Shown in pieces: positions 42,214 to 54,000 of a stretch of DNA of 64,000 nt (the stretch's first letter is position 1; the number at the start of each line of letters is the position of its first letter). The translations under genes and the position numbers were made by a program. A model generated the notes under the pieces. That model was given only the letters and a program-made list of their open reading frames with translations, ran no database searches and was not told the origin of the DNA. This stretch comes from Mastigamoeba balamuthi (taxonomy: Eukaryota > Evosea > Mastigamoebida > Mastigamoebidae), in assembly GCA_902651635.1 (NCBI GenBank), contig CACRSC010000021.1, forward strand, positions 180,630 through 244,629. Reading direction: 5' to 3'.

Positions 42214-44491
42214 ATGGGCCGCAACAAGATCACGATCCAGCGCATCGAGAACGAGCGCAACCGCCAGGTGCGCCACCCCTCTACCCCTCGCCGCCCGGGC
42301 AGCGGCCCCACGCGCTCCTCGCACGCATCCGTCGCGTCCGCAGAGCTATTTTCGTGCCCCCTTCTTCATTTTCGCTCCGGAACGCGCGCAAAAATGCGTC
42401 CGGCGGGGCCCGGACCACCCACGCGGCCAGGAACAACCCCCCGCGCCATAAATAGGCCGCGCGGGACGCGCGTTGGCGCCTGGGAGAGACGAAACGCTCG
42501 CTAATTATAAAATGGCGAAAATAGAGGCCGTGAATTAAATTTAGGCGCAGGCGCAAATATAGACGCACGCCGTCTTCCATAAATACCTGCAACCGCGCCC
42601 TCTCCGTATCTTTTAACCGCCACCGCCGCGCCACGGCCCGCGCCGCCCCGTGAGGGTTATGGGTGCCCGGCCCCTGGATCCCGGCGGGGGAGCACGGTTT
42701 TGTGCGCCCAAACGCGGGGGCCGAGTGGGTTGGGTGGGGGGAGATCGGGCCCGCTTTTGAGAGATATTTTCAAGATTCGCGTATCTTTAGATATTGTGGG
42801 TTCAAGTTCGTGGCAATGGGGTCTCCGCTCACGCGACGGGTGCGCAGGCCACCTTCATGAAGAGGAAGAATGGCCTGGTCAAGAAGGCGATGGAGTTGTC
42901 CATCCTTTGCGACTGCGAGATCGCGCTTATAGTCTTCTCGTCATCAAACAAGCTTTTCACGTACAGCTCCACCGACATGGAGCGCATCCTCCTGCGTTAC
43001 ACCGCCCACAACGACCCCCACAAGCCCATGACCAACTCGGACGTGCGTTTTCCTGGAGATCCCCGTATCTTCTGAAAATCTGAATCTTACCCCCGGAAAA
43101 AATCGCACCGCGCCGCGCAGTACGGCAGGCAGTTCTCCAAGGCCAAGGGCGCCCCGGCGTCGCCGCCCCAGAAGTCCTCTGGGGCGGGCGTGGCAGCCGC
43201 GGCCGCCGCGGCGGCGCGCCACAGCGCGCAGCTGCGGGAGCGCGCGCACCTGCTGAAGGAGGACAGCGACGAGGCGGGCGTCGAGACGAGCGACGGCGAC
43301 GGCATGCACGAGAGCGACACGCCGCAGACCTCTGCGCCGCCGCCGCCGCTGCCCTCGGGCACGGGCATGCCGCAGGGCATGCCGATGGCCCCGGTGACGC
43401 CGGGCGGGGCGCCGGGGGCGCAGGACGCGGCGTCGCAGCTGAGCAGCTCGCTGGGGCTGAGCAACGACCCCGAGCAGTACGTGCTGACGCCGCGCACGGC
43501 GCACAAGTACAAGATCATCAACCAGAAGTACCTCGGCGGCCAGCCCGCCACGCCCACGACGCCGCCCTCGGGCGCCGGCGCGTTCGGCGCGTTCGGCGAG
43601 ACCGGGGCGGCCGCGATGTTCTCGCCGTGGCGCAACTTCCCCATGGGCGGGATGTTCCCCTTCGGGCCCTCGCCGCTGCCGTCGCCCACGGCGATGATCG
43701 GCATGCAGATGCACATGGGCTCGGGCAGCCCCGCGCTCGCCATGGGCTCCCAGAGCGTCGGCGCCCCGGCGCCCGCCACGCCGACGACGGCCACGGCGGC
43801 CGCGGCGGCGGCGATGGGGATGGCGCAGCAGTCGCCGTCGCCGTCGCCGTCGTCGACGCCCAAGCTCAAGTACAAGAAGCAGCTCAGCGTCGCGATACCC
43901 GAGAACAAGCAGATCGACAAGAGCGTGCAGCCCGTGCACGTCACGCGCAGCAGCCACGCGCACGCGGCCCCGCAGCAGCAGGCCCAGGCCCAGGCGCAGC
44001 AGCCCGTCGCCCAGCAGATGCCCCCGCCGGCCCCGGGCACGGGCGCGCCCGTGGTCAACTCGGGGCTGTTCGCCCCGCTGGGCGCGACGCCGCACCACAG
44101 CGTGCACCCCGAGGACACGTCGATGTCGCCCAGCGTCTTCCTCGGCAACGGCCAGACGCCCACGCCCGGCTCGTTCGTCGGGTGGCCGTGGTCGCCCAAG
44201 CCGCAGACCCCCGCCGCGCTGCAGGGCGCGGGCGTCGCGGCTGCGGCGGCGGCAGCGGCAGCGGCGACCGGGGCCGCCTCGGGGGCCGAGACGACGTCGC
44301 CGCCGCCGCCCAACGCGTCGCCGATCCGCGAGGGCTCCAACGGAGACGCGTCGTCGCACTCGTCGATGGACGACCGCAGGCTGCCGACGAAGAAGCGCAG
44401 GATCGCGCTCGAGGGGGCTGGGGACGTGCCTGTGCAGACCCCGGTTGCCGCGGACCAGATCATCAAGGCGCCCGTCAAGGTGGACGAGTAA
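42214..44491 (+). CDS. MEF2-type MADS-box transcription factor
   Basis: Exons 42214-42267, 42848-43042, 43121-44491; about 539 residues. The MADS box opens at residue 1 ([18 protein letters not shown]) and continues in exon 2 ([32 protein letters not shown]), followed by a MEF2-like extension ([19 protein letters not shown]). MGR.KI.I.RI and LIVF are MEF2/type II features rather than SRF. The rest is disordered: Ala runs, Pro/Gln-rich stretches, a [17 protein letters not shown] block and a basic [10 protein letters not shown] near the end, a possible NLS. It would bind A/T-rich elements as a dimer in the nucleus. The 580-nt first intron, in the middle of the MADS box, is far longer than its neighbours and carries MEF2 consensus sites. 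Confidence 0.92.
42501..42510 (+). promoter_or_regulatory. MEF2 consensus site in intron 1 (CTAATTATAA)
   Basis: Exact match to YTAWWWWTAR inside the first intron of the MEF2-type gene. Confidence 0.55.
42535..42544 (+). promoter_or_regulatory. MEF2 consensus site in intron 1 (TTAAATTTAG)
   Basis: Second exact match to YTAWWWWTAR, 34 nt after the first. Near matches surround it (CCATAAATAGG at 42446-42456, CAAATATAG near 42556). Confidence 0.55.
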
Positions 44492-45009
44492 ACCCTCGTC
44501 TCCTCCCGCCCCCCTTAGGGTGTAACGGCGTTGCAACCGCGGCACATAACCCGCACACACTTTCTTCACCTCCCCCCTACCTCCCCCCAGCAAACACCCC
44601 CCAAACTCCATCCCGTCCTCTCTCACTGTTGAATTACCTTGTGCTTTTTTGAACAAAGGAACCGCCAATTCCGGTCCCACAGCAGGTTCCATGAGCAGAC
44701 ACAAACCAATACCACCCACAGAAGCAAATCCCAAGCTAATGGCAAAAGAACGTTCTGTGCTTCCCTGTGCCTCTTCCCTAGTTTTTGTGCCGATTTGCTG
44801 TTGCCCCAATCTGATGGCCAAGTAGCGGCAATTGTGCCTATTGGTCTGCTGGTGCTGACACAGTTAACAGAATTAATTGTCAGCACCCGAAGAACAGTTA
44901 GTTCTTGTACTGTGTGGTGCCTCACCACCCAAAAGACACCATAAGATAGCCCGAAAGGTAAAAGCGCCCCCATGTTGGTGTGCATCGCTTACCTCATCAT
45001 ACACATTTT
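44492..45009. other. Intergenic region between convergent genes
   Basis: About 520 nt between the MEF2-type stop and the Exo84 stop. No coding pattern or RNA gene seen. Confidence 0.5.
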
Positions 45010-47715
45010 TCACACGAGAACCCCGAGCGCCGCGGGGAGCGTCGTATCCGAGGCGGCGGCCCTGGACGCCCTGCTCTCAACGGCCTCCTCGATCTGGTCA
45101 CGGTCGCCGCCCTCGCACGCCCTCTCGATGACGCGCTGCACGGCCTTGGACCCCGCCTCGCCCAGCAGGTTGCCGCTCATCGCGAGGACGTACTTCATGT
45201 CGAGCACGAGCTGCGAGGCGCCGTCACTCTTCGACCCCGCCAGCCTCGCCTGCGTGTTGAGCTTCCAGAACTTGCCCGCGGGGTCCTCGAGCGACGTGCA
45301 CACGCCGTCGAGCAGCCCGCCGACGACGACGGGCACGAACACGCCGGCCGCGTTGCCGTGCACAGTCGCCATCAGCGTCGTCACGTACTGGAACAGCTTG
45401 CGGAACTTGCGCGTGGGCTCCGTCGCCGTGCCGCGCCCCTGCCGCGCCATCGCGTAGTCCGTGTGGTGCCAGTCGAGCGCGTTCTCCTCGTTCTCGACGA
45501 GCTCGACGCCCCTCTGCTCGCCAAACGCCCTCGCGATCTGCATGGAGCGCGCGCGCACGTCCTCGTGCAGGTTCCTGATCTCCGCGACGACCTTGACGCC
45601 GAGCCTGTCGGCGAGCTGCGTGGACAGCCGCGGTATCGAGTACTCGACGAGGAACATGGCGTCCGCCAGCGCGCAGACCTTCTGCGCCTCGCTGAACTCC
45701 TTCGACACCACCGCGTCGTGCAGCGCCGCGGTCGTGCGGGCGAACACGTGCGCCAGCGCGCTGACGATCGCCGGGACGAGGCTGTGCGACGCCACATAGC
45801 AGAGGCCATTGCCGTACTGCGTGAGCGCCGAGCTGAGCCAGAGAGCGCTGTCGGTGACGAGCATGCCGCGGTCGTTCTTGCTGGGCACGACGAGATAGTT
45901 CTGGCCGGGCTGCAGGGACATCCCCGACTGCGTGAGCGCGTAGCGCTTCGTCCCGGCCCACGTTTCGGTCTCGAGGTTCTTGAGCAGCTGCGCGACGAGC
46001 CTGCGCCCGCCGGAAGCGATGAGGTCGGAGAGGTCGGCGTGGAAGCGGCGCCGCAGCAGGAAAGACATGTCGAAGCCGTCTGGCAGCAGAGCCTGGCAGT
46101 GGTACAGCGCGAGGTGCACGCTCTCGCCGACAACGGCAAAGTCTTCCGAGCAGAACACCTTCTTCCTGAACGCTCCCTCGAACGCCCCGAGCTCCCCAGC
46201 CAGCCACTGCGAAAGCCCTGCGGAGGAACAACGATGCAACAAAAATCAATTGAACATCAGAATCAAAAGATCCCGGAAATTACGTACGGCACAGCGAGCT
46301 CTTATCCGGGAATGTCTGCATGACGTCATCACACGTCGCGCGGATGACGCTGAAGAAGGCCCTGGAGATGTCGGCGACGTAGCCCGCGATGTCGCCCTCG
46401 AACCGCAGGCGCTTGACCTCCTTCGAGACCGAGGCGGATCTCGTCGCGAAGAACGCCGTGAGGCCGCGGTCCTTGAGCTCGAGCCTCGCGAGGAGCGCCA
46501 TCTCCGCCCTCGCGTGGCTCGGGGGCAGCGTCGCGCACCTCAGGTCCTTCTCGAGCGACGCTGCGCAGTTCGAAACGGGGAATTATACCGAGAAAATTCC
46601 AGGAACTGGGGAAACGGGGAAATGCCTGCGAGCTCGTTGACCCCGTTGTCGATGTCGCCGCGCAGCTCCGTCGAGGCCAGCGCGGCGTCCACCACGGGGC
46701 TCTCGCGCAGGAGCTTGCGCAGCGCCTCGACGACGCCCACGGCCTCCTCGAACTTGCGCTCGGCCACGAGCACCTCGAGCTCGTCCGGCACCCCCACGAG
46801 CCACGCGACCTCGGCCTTGGCCTTGCGCTGCACTGCGCCGCGCTCCTGCACGCCGGCGACGCTCGCCTTGGGGTCCTGCCCCACGAGCCCGCGCGGGCTC
46901 TTGGTGGGCTCGGCCGGGTCCTGCGGCTGCGTCCCGCGCGGGCTCTTGGAGCTGAGGTCCGAGCTGTCGTCCTCGGGACGCGGGCTGCGCGAGCTCTCGC
47001 GCTCCTTCTGCTGCCTGGTCGACGCAGTGCCGTCGGACGCGGCCTGCATGAGCTGCTGGAACTCGGACCGCGAGCGCAGCTCGATGGCCGCCTGCTGCAC
47101 GGCGTCCAGCAGCCCGTCGACGACCTGGAAGAGGTTGCGCACGCTCTGCATCTCCGCCTCGAGGCTCGCGATCTCCTTGCTCGCATTGATGAACCGCGAG
47201 TAGTTCCTGCGATGTTTCAGGAAACAGACTCAGTTTCATTTCCCAGATCTGTATCGCTCAAAGCGGGGCCCAGCGCACTTGTAGACGTTCCCCTTGAGCT
47301 CGCGCGCCGCGGACTCCTTGCGGCGGGCCAGGGCCCTGTGGACCGCGCGCAGGGAGTCCACCTGGTGCGTCTCGCACAGCTTGCGGGCGAACGCCGTGGC
47401 GTCGAAGCGGTTCGAGTCAAACGCGGCGTCGGCGATGGCGTCCTCCGACGGGTTCGACGCGCGCGCGAGGGCGCCGCCCGAGCCGAGGCTCGCGGCCGCG
47501 GACATCAGGGTGCCGGGCGCATCGAACAGGCTGTCGCCGATGACGCGGATGCCCTTGGTCACGTTGGTGGTGGCCGAGCGCACGCCTGAGTTGATCTTCT
47601 TCATGAAACCAAAAGATAGATTCCCTTTTAGATCCAGCCGAATATCTTTGCAAGACGCACACAACCGCCACAGGACAAACTGGACATCGGCGGGCATCGC
47701 GGATCGTTGGCTCAT
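45010..47715 (-). CDS. EXO84: Exocyst subunit Exo84
   Basis: Exons 47715-47279, 47206-about 46642, 46549-46288, 46217-45010; about 820 residues, close to plant EXO84 length. The signature NYSRFINASKEIASLEAEMQ matches the Exo84 entry helix (NYS.FI..SKEIS.LE.E...LR.LL). VPDELEVLVAERKFEEAV matches the following Exo84 segment, and the large last exon is all-helical CATCHR-like sequence (FLVEYSIPRLSTQLADRLGV). Exocyst tethers secretory vesicles at the plasma membrane. The third exon's 3' boundary is ambiguous (GTCAAC at 46641 or GC donor at 46629, both in frame with the acceptor ending at 46550). The N-terminal 37 residues before MKKINSG could instead include an intron. A Ser/Pro/Lys-rich insert (about 210-260) separates helices. 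Confidence 0.8.
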
Positions 47716-48049
47716 TATGCGCGCGGATAAGATGAACTCATGAGCTTTCCCGTTCTCGAGCCCCAGATCAACCCTAGGATGCCACTACTCCGCCCTGCAA
47801 ACAGATCTACGGCCACTCGGTTCTACAGCAGTAAGCACAAATTGTGCGTACACCGGATGCCTCAATGTATGTATTGGGTTGCTATGTTATCCCAGAACCT
47901 TCGATCCGCGAAGATATTTCCCGAACGATACATACGCAAAGTCTGGTTCACGCCATTCGAGTCAGCCAGGGGCACACAGATCTCACACAGAGCCACAAAG
48001 GAGCTTCCGTCACTTGTATAATCCAACTGCCACAGACAAGGACAACGCC
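47716..48049. promoter_or_regulatory. Divergent promoter, Exo84 / dynein-2
   Basis: 334 nt between divergent starts, less GC-rich than the genes. Contains GCGAAGATATTTCCCGAACG at about 47907-47926, a member of the recurring AGATATTT motif set. Confidence 0.5.
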
Positions 48050-51000
48050 ATGTCTGTAGCTGTGGACCCCAGGGCTGCGTGGGTGGCCCGCCACGCACTC
48101 AACCACTTCTTCGTCTCCTCGCGCAAGGTCGACGACCGCCTTCCCAATCTCTCGGTGGCCACCGAGGTCGCAGCGTTCCTCGACGACCTCAACCGCCGCA
48201 TCCTCGTGGCCTCGCTCCCCAAGGGCACAGAGGCTCGCCGACCCCTTCCCCCCGCTGACCCAAAAATAGCCCCACAGATCTCGAAAATAATCTCGAAAAT
48301 AATCTCTCTCTCTGCCGCAGGACGTCCAACTCAGCCTGCAGCTCGGGTCGTCGGAATCGGGCGCTGCGGTGGTGGTGTTCGTGAAGACCCGCCTGGTGCC
48401 CATCACGGACGAGAACCTGACCGAGGTCGTGGCGGTGAGCGCCATCGGGAGTGCCCCGCCCGCGGTGTCGTTCTCGGGGTTCCTCTCGTCGCTCTACGCC
48501 CCGCTCGTCCTCCGCAACGCCCAGGCGCTGCCCGCGGGCCTCAAGTCCGCCCTCGCGGACCTCCAGTCCGGCCTCATGCGCACCGCGTCGCAGCACGCAG
48601 CGCAGGCAGCTTCAGCGCAGAAGTATGGTGAGCGACGTCACTGTGATCCCCCTGAGATATCTCTGCTGACGATCGGGAAATATCCTGTCCCACAGACGAC
48701 AGGGATCTGTCGTCGGCGAGGACACTCAAGGACGAGTTCCAGTACTGGTACGACGTGTCGCAGCAGTGCACCGTCTTCGAGATTGCCGAGCGTGCGAGGC
48801 TCATCTCGGACATCTACAAGCCCATCTCCGCTGTCTTCACAGCGACCCAGTAAGCACCCCCCGTATCTCCGTATGCGCTGGAAATCCTGTTCCTGAATCC
48901 CAGAATCAGAGGGCGGGAGATATCCGAGATCATTGAGACGCTGGACAAGGCGCAGGACAGCCTGGACGCGATATGGAAGCTCAAGCGCCAGACGCTCTAC
49001 CCCGAGGAGCGCATGGTGCACGTGCTGGGCCTGTTCGGCCAGGAGATCATCCGCTTCCTGCAGTCGAGCCTCGGGGCGATGGACATCTGGCGCGACCCCT
49101 TCAGCACCGTCCGCGAGCAGATCCGCCGCTCGCTGCACCTGATCGAGAAGTGGATCTCGGTCACCGACGTGCTGACGACGCAGCTGTGGCCCGGGTACCA
49201 GCCGCACAAGTGGGTCGGCCGCAAGTTCGTCGACGAGTCAATTGCGGCCTTCAAGGAGCGCCTCGAGGAGGTCTCGTCGCTGCGCACCGTCCACGAGCAG
49301 ACGGCGTCGATCTTCGGCGAGCAGCAGCTGCTGAGCGGGTCCATCGACGTCCTGGCCTCGGCCTCTGCGCTCGACTCTGGCCCCTACAGCCGCCAGAGGT
49401 GGCGCGAGGCCGTCCAGGAGTACGGGCGCGCCATCGCAGGCGCCGAGGCCCGCGTGGCCGCCGTCCTGCGCCGCCAGTTCTCGACGCTGTCGAACCAGCC
49501 CTACCAGCTCCTCAAGGAGTTCCAACGCTACAAGGACCTCGTCGCACGCCCTGCGATCGCTCGGGAGCTCGCACAGGAGCGCGAGACGCTGCTGAGCCAG
49601 CTCATCAGCTACGTGTCGGGCATACGCGACGAGTTTAGCGGGTTCTCCGCTTCGGACGCGGGGAGCTCGGCTGGGGGCGAGAGGAGGGGTGCAGTCGGGG
49701 GCAGGAACACGCCAGAGGTCGTCGCCAGCATCGTGTGGGTGCGCCAGCAGATCACCAAGGTCGAGGGCACGCTGAGCACGTCAGAGGCGCTGCTCAAGGA
49801 GCTGCCGGCGCACGCAAAGCTCGTCGCGATCGCCTCGCAGATGCTACAGGACCTGAAGGTGTTCCAGCGCGAGCAGCTGGCGTCGTGGAGCAAGGACATC
49901 GAGGAGTTGCTCGACGACCCCGACAGCCCGCTGGCCCTCGAGGCCGGCAAGCGCCTGATCGAGTTTGACGACCGCGGAAAGCTGCAGGTCAACTTCCACG
50001 AGCGCCTCGTGCAGCTGATCCGCGAGGTGCGGCAGCTGACTGCTCTCGGGTTCAAGGTGCCCGCGGCTGCGAGGTCCGCGGCCGACGCAGCGGTCAAGTT
50101 TCACCGCCACGGCGTCGTGCTCAAGCAGGTCGCCAACTTCTACAACCGCTTCAGCAGCGAGATGATCAACAGCCAGAAGAGCATGCTGTTGGAGCTCGCT
50201 GTGGCGTTCAGCGAGGTGGTGAAGAGCAGCGCGGGGGGCCGCTCGGGCGAGGTCACGTGGGGCAACTCGAGCGACATCGAACTCTACATTGACCGTGTGC
50301 AGCACTCGGCCGAGAAGCTTGCGACAGAGAACTGGAAGCTGCGCAAGTGCCACACGGTCGTCGCCGAGAAGGTTGCGCAGCTCGCGGGCACGGACCTCCT
50401 CAAGCACGAGGCGGCCTGGCGCGAGATCCTCAAGGACATACGCGGCATCTTCAGCTCGCTGCAGGAGCAGGGGTACAAGCCCGAGCGCATGAAGCCCTGG
50501 ATGATACACTGGGACCACCAGCTCTACAAGGTCCTCGAGATGCAGTACCGGCGCGGGCTCAACGGGTTGTCGGACTCGGTGTCGGACATCCCCTGCGACC
50601 TGTGCCTCAAGCAGGGCGTTCTGCAGTTCCGGCCCCCGTTCGAGATCCTGCGCACGCAGTACTACTCGATCATCCAGAAGTTCATCAAGTTCCCCCTCCA
50701 GTTCAAGGGCGTCGGGAGTGCCGACATCTTCCGTGTACGCTTGGAGCACTCACTGGGCGCCCCACTGACATCACGCTTTCCCTCTGCAGCACATGGCGGA
50801 CAGGAACGCCAAGAGCTTCGTGAACGTGTACAGATACGCCGAGGACTTGTTCTCGAGGCTCGAGAAGGAGAAGGACCAGTTTGTCGAGTGGGCGATGGTG
50901 TCCAACGTCGACGCGGACCAGTTCTGCGAGCAGCAGCTGCACGAGGCCGACGACTGGGAGTACAACTTCCGCATGGTAAAGCTCAAGGGCCGCCAGGCAG

Positions 51001-54000
51001 AGAAGCTCCCGATGAGCAGGCGCATCGGTTGCATCGTCGTCAGCTTCTCACCGATCCGCGCCACGATCGACGACGTGCTACAGCGCCTCAGCGACGCGCT
51101 GGTGAACTCGCTGGTAAAGTCGATCGACAAGGACGCGGCGCAGGTCCTCGAGTTCGTCAACGAGTCGCTCGGGAAGCTCGCGAAGAAGCTCACGTGCGCC
51201 AGCGAGGTCGCCGAGGCCAGCGCCGAGTACAAGTCGATCTGCGAGCGCAAGTCCGCAGCGCTCACGACGCTGACAAAGTGCGCCGAGAAGAACCGCCTGC
51301 TGAACTCTGTCGTGGGGCAGACGCGCGACATCGACGAAGTCCTCGACAAATGGGAGCAGATGGACTCGGCGCTGCTCACGCACGACCAACAGATCCAGCG
51401 GCAGATCGAGGAGCTCAAGGGCGACATCGAGCGCCGCATCCTCGAGTTCTCGAGCGACCTGACAAAGTACGCCTCGCGCTGGACCGAGACCAGGCCCAAG
51501 CAGAGCTCGATGCTCGATAAGGACAGCGCTTCGGCAGCGCTCATCACGATGAAGACGCTCGTCAGCGAGTTCGAGGAACTGCGGGCGAAGTGCAACCAGC
51601 TGGTCGCCGAGTGCCAGCAGTTCGACCTCGAGAAGCCGACGTTCCCGCTGCTCGAGACGGTCAGCGACGACATTGCCAAGTCACAGGCTATCTGGGCCCT
51701 GTACTCCGAGTTCACAGCGGGCAAGGACAAGATCAGCGGCGAGCCGTGGATGACGTTCCGCACGCACTCGTACATCTTCGAAGACTTCATCGCCGACTGG
51801 GAGGCCAAGACCAAGGCGGCCAAGGAGGGCGGCCAGGAGGCCGTGTACGCATTTGTCCGCAACGACCTCGAGAGGTACAAGGAGGCCATCCCGCTGCTCA
51901 AGTTCCTCCGCGGCGACGCCTTCATGGCGGACCACTGGCGCTCGCTGTTCGCGCTGCTGGGGCTTCCCAAGACGACGGACCCGCAGAGCCTGACGTTCGG
52001 CACTCTGATCGGCTGCGTCGAGCAGATCCTCGCCAACTCTGCTGCCATCAAGGACCTGCACCTGCGCGCCAACGGCGAGGTCACGATCAGGGACGCGATG
52101 CAGGAACTCAAGGCGTGGGGGCTCGAGGCCAAGTTCGCGCTCACCGAGCACGATGAGGGCGGCCGTGTCACACCGCTGATCAAGGACTGGAAGGAGCTCA
52201 TCACGGCCATCGGCGACAACCAGGCTCTGCTCAACTCACTCAAAGACAGCCCGTACTTTGGTCCGTTCTCCGACGAGGCCCGCGAGTGGGAGGTCAAGCT
52301 CGGGAACCTTGACAAGTACGTCCGCAGCCTCAATATCATACAGCGCAAGTGGCTGTACCTCGAGCCCATCTTCGCGCGCGGAGCGCTGCCGCAGGAGCAG
52401 CCGCGCTTCAAGGCCGTCGACTCCAAGTACGTTGAGATCATGAAGGAGATACAGCACGACCCGCGGGTCGTCAACATCGCCTCGGCCCCCGCGCTCGGGG
52501 ACACGCTCAACACGCTGCAGGAGCAGCTCGACAGGTGTCAGACAGCGCTTTCGCAGTACCTGGAGGAGAAGAGAGCGCGGTTCCCTCGGTTCTACTTCCT
52601 GGGCGACGACGACCTGCTCGAGATCCTCGGGCAGTCGCGCAACCCGGCGGTCATCCAGACGCACCTCAAGAAGCTGTTCCAGGGCATCAACCGCGTCGAC
52701 TTCAGCTCCGACGGCAGGACGATAAGCGCCATGAGGAGCATCGCCGGCGAGGCCGTGCCGCTGGCGAGGCCCGTCGCTGTGAGCGAATACGTCGAGGTGT
52801 GGCTCAACGGGCTCGCAGAGGAGATGAAGAGCACGCTCAGAGGCCTCCTGCTCAAGTGCATGCAAGTGTTCGACGTACGTGCGTTCCCCAGCCAGATCCT
52901 CAACCTCGCGGAGAACGTGCACTTCACGAGCAAGTGCGAGGCTTCCATCGAGAGCCCCGCGAGGGAGGGCGCGCTAGTCGCGCTGGAGAAGGAGACCCGC
53001 GAGTCGCTCGAGAGGTTCGCGCTGCTCGATGCGGGCGAGGACAAGGTCGTCGCGCTCAAGGTCAAGTCGCTGCTCTACGACATAATCCACAACCTGGATG
53101 TGGTGCTGCAGCTCAAGGCCGCCAAGGTGACCTCGCTTTCCGACTGGGTGTGGCAGAAGCAGCTGCGCTACTACGTCAACGACAAGAACCTCTGCGTTAT
53201 CCGTATGGGTGAGGCCACGTGCGACTACACGTACGAGTACCAGGGCAACGCGCCCAAGCTCGTGTACACGCCGCTCACGGACAAGTGCTACCTCACTCTG
53301 ACACAAGGTATGATCAAGGGCTACGGTGGCAACCCGTACGGGCCGGCCGGCACGGGCAAGACAGAGTCGGTCAAGGCCCTGGGGCAGGTGATGGGCCGCC
53401 AGGTGCTGGTGTTCAACTGCGACGAGGGCATCGACTTCAAGTCGATGGGGCGCATGTTCACGGGGCTGATCAAGTGCGGCGCCTGGGGCTGCTTCGACGA
53501 GTTCAACCGGCTTGACGAGGAGGTGCTGTCAGCCGTGTCGCAGCAGATCCAGGTCATCCAGGGCGCCCTCAAGAACAAGGCGCCCACCGTCACGCTGCTG
53601 GAGAAGACGATCGAGGTCGACCAGGCCGCGGGCATCTTTGTTACTCTGAACCCCGCGGGCAAGAACTACGGAGGGCGCAGCAAGCTGCCCGACAACCTCA
53701 AGCAGCTGTTCAGGCCCGTCGCAATGAGCATCCCCGACCTGGATCTGATCGCCGAGGTCATGCTGTACTCCGAGGGCTTCACCTACGCCAAAGATGTCGG
53801 GGAGAAGCTCGTGGCCGTATTCAAGCTGGCTCGGCAGTTGCTCTCGCCGCAGCAGCACTACGACTGGGGACTGCGCGCGCTCAAGTCGATTCTGGGCGCC
53901 GGAGGGCTGCTCGTGCAGGACGCCAAGAAGAAGGCAAAGCAGGCGATAGGGCCAGCGGTCGACAAATCACGCGAGGCCGAGATTGTTGTGCAGGCTCTGC

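Noticed and set aside
42944-44821. Minus-strand open frames of 625 and 463 residues opposite the MEF2-type gene
   Set aside because: Antisense shadows of Ala/Pro-rich sequence; no domain and no splice logic.
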